Shown here piece after piece: positions 1-6,618 of a DNA stretch of 9,317 nt. The first letter of the stretch is position 1. Each line of letters starts with the position of its first letter. The stretch covers positions 1 to 9,317 of the forward strand of contig CAJMBB010000075.1 in assembly GCA_905211615.1 (NCBI GenBank), written 5' to 3'. Origin of the DNA: an uncultured Collinsella sp. (GTDB lineage: Bacteria; Actinomycetota; Coriobacteriia; Coriobacteriales; Coriobacteriaceae). The notes below the pieces were generated by a model that was given only the letters and a program-made list of their open reading frames with translations, was not told the DNA's origin and searched no databases. The translations under genes and the position numbers were made by a program.

Positions 1-23
1 GGCATGACCAGAAGGTCTATGCC
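1..23 (+). terminator. Terminator-like hairpin at left edge
   Basis: GGCAT at 1-5 pairs with ATGCC at 19-23, and GACC at 6-9 pairs with GGTC at 14-17. The loop is AGAA and there is one bulged T at 18. The stem is followed by GTCCTCTTTT, a modest and slightly delayed T-rich tract. It could terminate a gene lying to the left, and the stem may continue beyond the window. GGCATGA at 1-7 can alternatively pair with TCATGCC at 33-39, so two exclusive folds are possible. Confidence 0.4.
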
Positions 24-101
24 GTCCTCTTTTCATGCCAATTTGTTCGCTCTGGCGCCCGCTCGCCGGCATTACTAAAACATCGATGTTACCGTGGTCC
101 A

Positions 102-163
102 AACTAGTCGTTGGGGGCGTTCTTGTTTGACCAGTCGTTTAAGAACGTCCCCGATGACTATTT
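102..163. repeat. Large imperfect palindrome (REP-like hairpin)
   Basis: Bases 105-124 pair with 141-160 as an uninterrupted 20-bp stem around a 16-nt loop (125-140). Past one C/T mismatch, A102-A103 add two more pairs with T162-T163. Three of the 20 pairs are G-U wobbles when read as + strand RNA (G110/T155, T112/G153, G117/T148); the rest are Watson-Crick. The core is a GGGGGCGTTCTT / AAGAACGTCCCC pair. It lies outside any convincing gene and has no strong T-tract after it, so it looks less like a simple terminator than a dispersed palindromic element of the REP/BIME type. Similar GGGGACGTTCTT palindromes are, from memory, repeated in some bacterial genomes near REP-associated tyrosine transposases. 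That assignment is inference; the fold is directly visible. Confidence 0.65.
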
Positions 164-218
164 GAATTGCTAATTTGTGCGGGTTGTGGTTTTGTGACCT
201 GCTGAAATTAAAGATACT

Positions 219-230
219 GTACAACTGTAC
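219..230. promoter_or_regulatory. Palindrome GTACA-AC-TGTAC, candidate operator
   Basis: A perfect 5+5 inverted repeat with a 2-nt centre (GTACAACTGTAC). It also forms a direct repeat, with ACTGTAC at 216-222 and again at 224-230. It sits just upstream of the candidate -10 TATATT at 249-254 and overlaps where the matching -35 would be, which suits a repressor site. A further GTACA occurs at 306-310, just before the chosen start codon of the first YhgE/Pip gene. No regulator gene is in the window, so the binding protein is unknown. Confidence 0.35.
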
Positions 231-254
231 GTTAATTCGTCTTCGTAGTATATT
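226..254 (+). promoter_or_regulatory. Candidate promoter of the YhgE/Pip gene pair
   Basis: TATATT at 249-254 matches the -10 consensus at 5 of 6 positions. At 17-bp spacing the -35 is TGTACG (226-231), a poor match, which would fit an activated or repressed promoter. A second possibility upstream is TTGTGA (192-197) with GATACT (213-218), but its spacer is only 15 bp. The stretch is more AT-rich than the genes, as expected for a promoter region. Neither candidate is strong enough to be sure of the start site. Confidence 0.3.
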
Positions 255-310
255 GCTACCCGCAAAACTCAATACCATTGTGCTCTGAGACGCTAAAGCG
301 CTTACGTACA

Positions 311-3127
311 ATGGTTATCGATAGTACGATTCGATTCAACGACAGGATGGATGGTCCAAGCGTGAGTCTCGGCAGCAAACTATCCAATGCAAAGGTCTCC
401 TTTGCGATATTTAAGCGCGACATTAAGCGACTGCTTGTGAACCCCGTCGCCTTGGTGGTTACCCTTGGCGTGTGCGTTATTCCCTCGCTGTATGCCTGGT
501 ACAACATCGTGGCCAACTGGGATCCGTACGGAAACACCCAGGGCATCAAGATTGCCATCGCCAACAACGATCGGGGCACCCAAAACGACCTGGTGGGCGA
601 GCTCAACGCGGGCGATCAGGTCGTCGATCAGCTCAAGGAGAACGATCAGCTGGGCTGGACCTTCGTCGATTCTGCGGCCGATGCCAAAGAGGGCGTCGAG
701 AGCGGTGAGTACTATGCGGCCATCGTAGTCCCCAAGAACTTCTCGGATAACCTGGTTTCGATGCTCGACGGCAACTACCATCAGCCCAAGCTTACGTACT
801 ACGTCAATGAGAAGAAGAGCGCTATTGCGCCCAAGGTTACCGACACCGGTGCAAACACCATCGAGGAGCAGATCAACTCGGAATTTGTCTCCACGGTGGG
901 CGAGACCGTTGCCAGTATTGCCAAGGATGCCGGAGTCGATTTAAAGGACAAGGCAACCCAGACTCAGGATTCGTTGGCCGGTTCGGTATCAGAGGCTTCC
1001 GATACGTTGGGCGAAGTGCGTGATTCGATTGGCGACATGAATGCCGCCATCGATAAGACGAGTGGTTCCATTGCCTCGGCAGATGCGGCACTTGCCGGTC
1101 TGCAGGGTCAGGCGCCGTCGCTGACGCAGGCGATCTCCCAGGGCAATGACCTGCTGGGCGAGGCTCGCGCCACGGCGGGCAGCTCTGTCGCCTCGCTCTC
1201 CAAGGCGCTCTCGGAAGGCAGCCTTGCGCTCACCAAGACGTCAGCCTCCGCAAACGCTGCGATTGGCAAGCTGACGGGCACGGTCGCATCTACGACTACC
1301 CGTATCGACAACTCGCTTGAGTCTCTCCAAGCGACGATCGACCACAATAAGGCCGTTATCGGGCACTTGGAAATTCTCGTCAATGACACGTCGACAGGTT
1401 CCAAGGAAATTGACGCGCGCATTGTATCGATCATCGATTTGCTCCGCGAGCAGAATGAAAAGCTTCAGAGCATCAAGGACGGTCTGTCTGCGCAGTCGAG
1501 CGCCATGGCGAATGACGCTGCGGCTGTCTCGGGTGCCAGCGACGCTATCAATAATGCAATTCAGACCGGTGCGACCAACCTTGGCCAGGCTCAGACGGAC
1601 CTGGGTCAAAACGCGCTGCCGAAGGTCTCGAGCGCACTTGATTCGTTTGCCGCCGTCTCGGGTGATCTGACGGGAATCGTGTCTGGCCTCACGCCTACTA
1701 TTGCAAGTGCGCGCGGTACACTTTCGCAACTCAACGCCACGCTCGGTCAGGCCAAGACCACGCTGTCCCAGACCGATGCCTCGCTTGCCAAGGTCCAGGA
1801 CAAGCTCGCAACCGCCGCCAACGACATCGCGGCGCTACAGACCTCCGAGTCCATGGGCGAGCTGGCCGGCCTGATGGGCGTCGACGTCGATGATGTTGCA
1901 GACTTCATGGCATCTCCGGTCGAGCTGACCTCAAAGTCAATTTACCCGGTCAAGAGCTTTGGTTCGGGCATTGCCCCGTTCTATACCAATCTGGCGCTGT
2001 GGGTGGGCGGCTACGTGCTTATCGCCATCTACAAGCTCGAGGTCGACCGCGAAGGCATCGGCAGCTTTACCGCGCGTCAGGGCTACTTTGGCCGCTGGTT
2101 GCTCCTGGTGATCCTGGGCGCGTTGCAGGCCATCATCGTTACGGTAGGCGATCTGGTGATCGGCGTGCAGTGCGTCAGCCCGCTGCTGTTCGTGCTGGGC
2201 GGCATCGCCATCTCGTTCACCTACGTCAATATCATCTATGCGCTGTCCACCACGTTTAAGCATATCGGCAAGGCTATCGGCGTCATTCTGGTTATCGTGC
2301 AGATCCCGGGTTCGTCGGGCATGTACCCCATCGAGATGATGCCAGGCTTCTTCCAGTGGCTGCACCCGCTGCTGCCCTTTACCTACGGCATCAATCTGCT
2401 GCGCGAGACGGTCGGCGGCATGTATTCGTTCAACTACCTGTTTAACCTGTGCATTCTGGGCGTGTTCTTGATCGTGGCGCTCTTTATCGGCCTGCAGCTG
2501 CGTCCGCTGCTGCTCAACCTTAACCTGCTCTTTGATAAACAGCTCTCCACGACCGGTATGATGATTTGCGAGTCCAACGACCTGCCGCGCCAGCGCTACT
2601 CGCTGCGCACGGCCATGCGCGTCATGCTCGATTCCGATTCGTACCGTCGCGAACTGCTCGATCATGCGGTCGCCTTTGAACATCGCTACCCGTACTACAT
2701 CAAGGGCGGTTTTGCCGCCGTGGTGGGCGTTCAGGTCCTGCTCTTTGTCCTGTCGACGGTTCTCGATATCGACAATAACGGCAAGATCATCCTGCTTGTC
2801 ATTTGGATCATCTCGGTTATTGCCATCTGCGGCTGGCTGATCAATATCGAATATATCCGAGCGAGCCTCAATACCCAGATGCGCATCTCGGCGCTTTCGG
2901 ATGAGGACCTGCGTCGCGAGATGCGCGAACACACGGCCGCCATTCCTGCCGCCCGCCACATGTTTGGCCTCAACGCCAGCGAGCGTGGTGCCAAGGGCGG
3001 CGATCAGTCCACGGGCCGCTTGCCGCATATCGGCTCGCACCATAAATCTCAGGGCAGCGACAGCACAGCCACAAATGATGGAGATACCACCGCGCTTGGC
3101 AAGCACTCCAAAGGAGGTGAGGCATAA
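311..3127 (+). CDS. YhgE/Pip-family membrane protein with extended C-terminus
   Basis: A large protein of the YhgE/Pip family, which includes the lactococcal phage-infection protein Pip and is related in architecture to EsaA/YueB; its transported substrate, if any, is unknown. With the ATG at 311 it has 938 residues. One membrane helix lies at about 45-65, then the family hallmark DPYGNT (71-76). An Ala/Ser/Asp-rich, heptad-like region at about 200-520, probably outside the membrane, follows. A C-terminal ABC-2-like membrane domain at about 540-740 has several helices and the motifs YGxxxAPFYTxLALWVG-like, PIEMMP and PFTYGIN. Unlike its neighbour it continues for another 195 residues: a soluble segment, two helices at about 798-820 and 824-846, and a charged, His/Ser/Asp-rich tail. 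The start is uncertain: TTG 278, ATG 311, ATG 347 and GTG 362 are all in frame and none has a good ribosome binding site. The family core begins near the FKRD motif. It is the first gene of a coupled pair. Confidence 0.85.
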   Translation: MVIDSTIRFNDRMDGPSVSLGSKLSNAKVSFAIFKRDIKRLLVNPVALVVTLGVCVIPSLYAWYNIVANWDPYGNTQGIKIAIANNDRGTQNDLVGELNAGDQVVDQLKENDQLGWTFVDSAADAKEGVESGEYYAAIVVPKNFSDNLVSMLDGNYHQPKLTYYVNEKKSAIAPKVTDTGANTIEEQINSEFVSTVGETVASIAKDAGVDLKDKATQTQDSLAGSVSEASDTLGEVRDSIGDMNAAIDKTSGSIASADAALAGLQGQAPSLTQAISQGNDLLGEARATAGSSVASLSKALSEGSLALTKTSASANAAIGKLTGTVASTTTRIDNSLESLQATIDHNKAVIGHLEILVNDTSTGSKEIDARIVSIIDLLREQNEKLQSIKDGLSAQSSAMANDAAAVSGASDAINNAIQTGATNLGQAQTDLGQNALPKVSSALDSFAAVSGDLTGIVSGLTPTIASARGTLSQLNATLGQAKTTLSQTDASLAKVQDKLATAANDIAALQTSESMGELAGLMGVDVDDVADFMASPVELTSKSIYPVKSFGSGIAPFYTNLALWVGGYVLIAIYKLEVDREGIGSFTARQGYFGRWLLLVILGALQAIIVTVGDLVIGVQCVSPLLFVLGGIAISFTYVNIIYALSTTFKHIGKAIGVILVIVQIPGSSGMYPIEMMPGFFQWLHPLLPFTYGINLLRETVGGMYSFNYLFNLCILGVFLIVALFIGLQLRPLLLNLNLLFDKQLSTTGMMICESNDLPRQRYSLRTAMRVMLDSDSYRRELLDHAVAFEHRYPYYIKGGFAAVVGVQVLLFVLSTVLDIDNNGKIILLVIWIISVIAICGWLINIEYIRASLNTQMRISALSDEDLRREMREHTAAIPAARHMFGLNASERGAKGGDQSTGRLPHIGSHHKSQGSDSTATNDGDTTALGKHSKGGEA
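3110..3120 (+). promoter_or_regulatory. Near-perfect ribosome binding site inside the upstream gene
   Basis: AAAGGAGGTGA is close to full complementarity with the 3' end of 16S rRNA. It lies within the last codons of the first YhgE/Pip gene (encoding Lys-Gly-Gly-Glu), and GGAGG ends 10 nt before the ATG at 3128. It fixes the start of the second gene. It contrasts with the first gene, which has no clear site, so the second protein could be made in larger amounts. Confidence 0.85.
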
Positions 3128-5317
3128 ATGAAGAACATCCTGCATCTGTTTAAGCGCGATGTCCAAAACGTGTCTCGCTCCGTGATCGGCTTGGTTGTCG
3201 TGATGGGCCTCATTATCGTACCGTGTCTGTACGCGTGGTTTAACATCGCCGGCAGCTGGGATCCGTACGGCAACACCGGCAATCTTAAGATCGCCGTGGT
3301 CAACACCGATGAGGGTTACGAGAGCGATTTGATCCCCGTCGAGGTTAACGTGGGCGAAAACGTGACCGCCACCCTACGCGGCAACGAGAGCTTCGATTGG
3401 GTTGTGCTCAACAATCGCGAAAAGGCTATCGAGGGCGTTAAGTCGGGCGCGTACTATGCTGCCGTCGTTATCCCCAAAACGTTTAGCGCTGACATGATGA
3501 CGCTTTTCTCGACCGACGTGAAACACGCCGATATCGAGTTTTACGAGAACCAGAAGGCCAACGCCATTGCGCAGATCGTGACCGAGAAGGGTTCGAGTGC
3601 CGTTCAGAGCCAGGTTAACGAAACTTTTACCGAGACCATTACGAGCATCGGTCTTAAGACGGTGTCCAGCCTGCTCGATTACATGAGCACCGACCAGGTC
3701 AGCAACTTTATCGCCAACCTGTCCTCGACGCTTGGCGATTCGATTGAGGACCTGCGAGACGTTCAGGCAAATGCTTCGTCGCTGGCGGGCATTTTGAGCT
3801 CCACGTCCGATTCGCTGACGTCGGCGAGCGGCATGCTCAAGCAGACCGGTGCCGTCGATGAGTCGACAAAGCAGCTCATGGAACATGCCAAAAGCGGCAT
3901 CGATGATTCCAAAGAAGCGCTTAAGGCGGCAAACGATGCCATCGATGCCGCAATCGATGGAAGTGCGGGTTCGTTCGACAATGTGTCTGCCGAGCTCGCG
4001 AAGGCGTTCGACACCGCAAACCAGCATGTCGACCTTACGGTGTCCCAACTCAACGATGCCGCTGCGGCCCTCAATGCGCGCGCCAAGGATATCGATGCGA
4101 TGGCCGATCAGCTCCGCAGCCTTGCCGACCAGGTGAGCGATGAGAATTTGAAGGACGGCCTCAAGTCCGCCGCGACGTCGCTGGGCAGAATCGCCGTTGA
4201 GTACCGCAACAATGCCAAGGATCTGGCGGCTACCGCGAAGTCTCTCTCCGATAGCATGGCCGAGGTCAACAACTTGCGTGCCGAGGTCGATCAGGCCATC
4301 GCTGATGCCAAGGCCGGCATCGCGGGCGCCAAGTCCGACTACGACTCCACGTTCTCGGTCAAGGCAAAGGAGCTCAAGAAGACGGTTTCAGGCATCCTGG
4401 ACTCGCTGGATGGCATCTCGGGCGATCTGGATAGCGCCGTAGACGGCCTGACCGACGCATCCGGTTCGCTGGCAAAGGGCCTCTCCAAGGCTGCAAAGCT
4501 GGTCAACAAGGCTTCCGATCAGCTGGGTGAAGCGTCCGATAAGATCAGTGCCTTTAAGGACGAGCTCGACGGCGCCCTTATGTCGGACGATCTGGCCACG
4601 ATCAAGACGATGATTGGCAATGATCCCGAGGGTTTGGCCGTGTCGCTTTCCGGTCCCGTCGCGCTCGATCGCAAGCCGGTCTATCCGATCCGCAACTACG
4701 GCTCGGCCATGGCGCCGTTCTACACGATTCTGTCGCTCTGGGTCGGCTCGATCGTGCTGGCGGCCATGATGAAGGTGTCGGTTGACGACGAACTCATCAA
4801 TGAGTTAATCCCCGTGCGCTTGCACGAGATCTACCTGGGCCGCTACCTGTTCTTTGGCGGTCTGGCCCTGCTGCAGGCAACGCTCGTGTGCGCGGGCGAC
4901 ATCCTGTTCTTTGGCATTCAGTGCGACAACCCGCTGCAGTTTGTGCTGGCGGGCTGGGTCGCGAGTCTCGTGTTCTCCAATATCGTCTACACGCTTACGG
5001 TTTCGTTTGGCGATATCGGCAAGGCTTTGGCCGTTGTGCTGCTGGTCATGCAGGTCGGCGGTTCGGGCGGTACGTTCCCCATCGAGATGACCGGCCCTGT
5101 GTTCCAGGCGATCTATCCGTTCCTGCCGTTTACCCATGGCATTAACGCCATGCATGCCGCCATGGCTGGCGCCTACCATATGGAGTACTGGGTTGAGCTG
5201 GGCATTCTGGCGAGCTATCTGATTCCGTCGCTGGCCCTGGGCGTCGTCTTCCGCCGTCCGGTCATCAAAGCCAACGACTGGATCATCGAAAAGCTGGAAT
5301 CAACTAAGTTGATCTAG
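3128..5317 (+). CDS. YhgE/Pip-family membrane protein (second of pair)
   Basis: A 729-residue paralogue of the preceding protein with the standard family layout. The N-terminus MKNILHLFKRD leads into one membrane helix at about 18-38, then DPYGNT (about 45-50) and the conserved SGAYYAAVVIPKTFS segment. Residues about 190-490 form a long Ala/Asp/Ser-rich coiled-coil-like region, probably exposed outside the cell. The C-terminal ABC-2-like membrane domain at about 507-725 carries YGSAMAPFYTILSLWVG, GDIGKALAVVLLVMQ, GTFPIEM and PFLPFTHGIN. It lacks the extra C-terminal part of its partner. The ATG directly follows the stop codon of the first gene, with a very strong ribosome binding site, so the two are co-transcribed and probably translationally coupled. 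I infer that they form a complex. The family is sometimes linked to export or to phage adsorption, but no substrate can be read from the sequence. Confidence 0.92.
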   Translation: MKNILHLFKRDVQNVSRSVIGLVVVMGLIIVPCLYAWFNIAGSWDPYGNTGNLKIAVVNTDEGYESDLIPVEVNVGENVTATLRGNESFDWVVLNNREKAIEGVKSGAYYAAVVIPKTFSADMMTLFSTDVKHADIEFYENQKANAIAQIVTEKGSSAVQSQVNETFTETITSIGLKTVSSLLDYMSTDQVSNFIANLSSTLGDSIEDLRDVQANASSLAGILSSTSDSLTSASGMLKQTGAVDESTKQLMEHAKSGIDDSKEALKAANDAIDAAIDGSAGSFDNVSAELAKAFDTANQHVDLTVSQLNDAAAALNARAKDIDAMADQLRSLADQVSDENLKDGLKSAATSLGRIAVEYRNNAKDLAATAKSLSDSMAEVNNLRAEVDQAIADAKAGIAGAKSDYDSTFSVKAKELKKTVSGILDSLDGISGDLDSAVDGLTDASGSLAKGLSKAAKLVNKASDQLGEASDKISAFKDELDGALMSDDLATIKTMIGNDPEGLAVSLSGPVALDRKPVYPIRNYGSAMAPFYTILSLWVGSIVLAAMMKVSVDDELINELIPVRLHEIYLGRYLFFGGLALLQATLVCAGDILFFGIQCDNPLQFVLAGWVASLVFSNIVYTLTVSFGDIGKALAVVLLVMQVGGSGGTFPIEMTGPVFQAIYPFLPFTHGINAMHAAMAGAYHMEYWVELGILASYLIPSLALGVVFRRPVIKANDWIIEKLESTKLI
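5299..5313. repeat. Palindrome at the 3' end of the second YhgE/Pip gene
   Basis: ATCAACTAAGTTGAT is a perfect 7+1+7 inverted repeat just before the TAG stop codon at 5315-5317. As RNA it could form a 6-bp stem with a TAA loop. No T-tract follows, so it is not a terminator by itself. It could be chance, an mRNA 3'-end structure or a protein site. Confidence 0.4.
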
Positions 5318-5380
5318 TTCAGCCACGTAAACGCCGTCGGAACATCGAGATCTTCCAACCCGATGCTTTAGCGTAGTGAA

Positions 5381-5410
5381 TTGCACGGGCTGCTTGGTTG
5401 TTGCTACAGT
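5381..5410 (+). promoter_or_regulatory. Candidate extended -10 promoter running into a terminator
   Basis: TTGCAC at 5381-5386 and TACAGT at 5405-5410 are 18 bp apart, and the -10 is preceded by TG (TGCTACAGT), an extended -10. TGnTACAnT-like boxes are common in actinobacterial promoters. The -10 also lies in the palindrome GCTAC-A-GTAGC (5403-5413), which could bind a regulator. The predicted start, near 5416-5418, coincides with the base of the terminator hairpin at 5415-5440. Transcripts from here would therefore be very short unless termination is overcome. Confidence 0.4.
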
Positions 5411-5414
5411 AGCG

Positions 5415-5451
5415 GGGCGTGCCGGGGGTCCGGTGCGCCCTGTTTTTATTT
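5415..5451 (+). terminator. Rho-independent terminator after the YhgE/Pip pair
   Basis: GGGCGTGCCGG (5415-5425) pairs with CCGGTGCGCCC (5430-5440) as an 11-bp stem with two G-U pairs and a GGGT tetraloop. It is followed at once by TGTTTTTATTT. This is a textbook intrinsic terminator. It most simply ends the YhgE/Pip operon, about 100 nt after its last stop codon. It may also act as an early terminator for the promoter candidate at 5381-5410. Confidence 0.88.
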
Positions 5452-5478
5452 GACCATGAGGCGGCACGCAGCCATACG
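5450..5478 (+). promoter_or_regulatory. Candidate promoter of the EamA-family gene
   Basis: TTGACC at 5450-5455 matches the -35 consensus at 5 of 6 positions and starts in the T-tract of the terminator. CATACG at 5473-5478, 17 bp further on, is a weak -10 (3 of 6). The expected start near 5485 gives a leader of about 34 nt before the ATG at 5519. This is the simplest promoter for the permease gene, since it lies beyond the terminator. Confidence 0.35.
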
Positions 5479-5518
5479 CGTGCGGACACCACGCCCAGAT
5501 TGAGTGTGAGGATGTTCC

Positions 5519-6502
5519 ATGGCCCAATACGCTGCCAACGAAATCGAAAACATGCCCGATAGCCCTGTCGCACGGGAGGACCTGGGCGCCGGCGGCACCT
5601 CCCGCGGCGCCGGCGCGCGTTCCCCGTTCTTCTGGAAGGTCTTGCTGCTATCGGTGGCGGTTATCTGGGGCTATTCCTTTACCACCATGAAAGATGCGCT
5701 CGACACCATTCCGGTGTTCGAACTGCTCTATATTCGTTTTCTTCCGGCTTCGCTGGTTATGTTCGCCATCTTCCACAAACGCATCATCGCGCACTTTAAT
5801 GCCCGCAACCTTATCGTCGGACTTGGTATGGGCGCACTTATGTGGGGCGCGTACGGTTTGCAGACGATTGGCCTGGCACAGACCACGGCGGGCAAGAGTG
5901 CATTTTTGACGGGTACCTATTGCATCCTCGTGCCGTTTGCGAGCTACGTCCTAAGCGGCGAAAAGCTTACCCGTTACAACTTGGGCGCCGCGTTGCTGTG
6001 CCTGGCGGGCATTGGTCTGGTGGCGCTCGATAGCGTCGAGTTCAATGTCGGCGATGTCATCACACTGGGCGGTGCGGTCTTCTTTGCCATCCAGATGGCG
6101 GTGACGGCCAAATACGGTCGCAAGATGGACATCAACGTCATCACGTTTTGGATGTTTGTGGGCAATGGCGTCTTGAGTTTAATCACGTCGCTGCTATTCG
6201 AGACTCAGGCGCCCCTCTCTGCATGGACGCCGGATTTTATCGGTGTAATGGTCTTTCTTTCGGTGGGTTGTACGTGTGTGGCCCTGCTCGTCCAAAACGT
6301 CGGCTTGGCGCATGTCCCGGCCTCGACGGGCTCGCTGCTCCTTTCGATGGAGTCGCCTTCGGGTGTGCTGTTCTCGGTGCTGCTGATGGGGGAGGCGCTC
6401 ACCTCGCGCCTGCTTTCCGGCTTCGCGCTCATCTTCCTGTCGATTATCTTGAGCGAGACGCATTTCGATTTCTTGCGCCGAAAATCACACCCGCAATTGT
6501 AA
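5519..6502 (+). CDS. DMT-superfamily permease, EamA family
   Basis: An inner-membrane transporter of 327 residues with the two tandem EamA repeats (about 38-172 and 178-316), ten predicted helices in all. Family features include AVIWGYSF in the first helix, the FLPASLVMF segment of helix 2, the QTIGLAQTTAGKSAFLTG segment at helices 3-4, and LLLSMESPSGVLFSVLLMGEAL near the end, the usual position of the conserved Glu of EamA proteins. The first 35 residues are hydrophilic and Gly/Ala-rich, longer than usual, and probably cytoplasmic and disordered. The ATG at 5519 is supported by GAGG at 5508-5511, 7 nt upstream. The gene is a single-gene unit bounded by terminators on both sides. EamA proteins export amino acids or other metabolites, or import nucleotide-type compounds; the substrate cannot be assigned here. 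Confidence 0.92.
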   Translation: MAQYAANEIENMPDSPVAREDLGAGGTSRGAGARSPFFWKVLLLSVAVIWGYSFTTMKDALDTIPVFELLYIRFLPASLVMFAIFHKRIIAHFNARNLIVGLGMGALMWGAYGLQTIGLAQTTAGKSAFLTGTYCILVPFASYVLSGEKLTRYNLGAALLCLAGIGLVALDSVEFNVGDVITLGGAVFFAIQMAVTAKYGRKMDINVITFWMFVGNGVLSLITSLLFETQAPLSAWTPDFIGVMVFLSVGCTCVALLVQNVGLAHVPASTGSLLLSMESPSGVLFSVLLMGEALTSRLLSGFALIFLSIILSETHFDFLRRKSHPQL

Positions 6503-6514
6503 ACAACTTGTTGC

Positions 6515-6540
6515 GCCGCCCTCCCAGGGCGGCATTTTTT
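6515..6540 (+). terminator. Rho-independent terminator after the EamA-family gene
   Basis: GCCGCCCT (6515-6522) pairs with AGGGCGGC (6526-6533) as a perfect 8-bp stem with a CCC loop, followed by ATTTTTT. It starts 12 nt after the permease stop codon and separates that gene from the amidohydrolase operon. Confidence 0.92.
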
Positions 6541-6566
6541 ATGTCATGCCTTTACAGTTGTGCCTT

Positions 6567-6588
6567 GCACTTTACGCTATCAAAGTGC
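6567..6588. promoter_or_regulatory. Inverted repeat upstream of the amidohydrolase gene
   Basis: GCACTTT (6567-6573) and AAAGTGC (6582-6588) are perfect inverted copies separated by 8 nt. They lie between the terminator and the ribosome binding site of the amidohydrolase gene. As DNA this could be an operator; as RNA, a 7-bp leader hairpin. A weak promoter, TTTACA (6551-6556) with TACGCT (6573-6578) at 16 bp, overlaps it, so a bound regulator could block transcription. No regulator is encoded nearby. Confidence 0.4.
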
Positions 6589-6618
6589 GTGCTGCAAAAA
6601 CGTTACTGGAGGGCATCT

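Noticed and set aside
278..310. TTG at 278 as start codon of the first YhgE/Pip gene
   Set aside because: There is no ribosome binding site and TTG is a rare start. It would also lie only about 17 nt from the predicted transcription start. It cannot be excluded, since the later starts also lack clear sites.
75..311. 78-codon minus-strand open frame in the left intergenic region
   Set aside because: It runs through the large palindrome and the promoter region, and the protein has no recognisable features. Chance is more likely.
1937..3166. 409-codon open frame on the minus strand opposite the first YhgE/Pip gene
   Set aside because: It has a His/Gln/Asp-rich composition typical of an antisense shadow, with no motif, and lies opposite a well-supported membrane domain.
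311..5317. Assignment of the YhgE/Pip pair as EsaA-type parts of a type VII secretion locus
   Set aside because: Only the general architecture is shared. No WXG100 substrate, EssC-like ATPase or other ESX gene is present in the window.
5456..5503. Fifteen-codon Arg-rich open frame as a possible leader peptide of the permease gene
   Set aside because: There is no ribosome binding site before its ATG, and it begins right next to the terminator T-tract. Arg richness is expected in GC-rich intergenic DNA.
6148..6618. In-frame upstream extension of the amidohydrolase reading frame to an ATG at 6148
   Set aside because: It would overlap the end of the EamA-family gene in another frame and cross a strong terminator at 6515-6540. 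The upstream translation does not look like protein of this family, and the ATG at 6619 has a good ribosome binding site.
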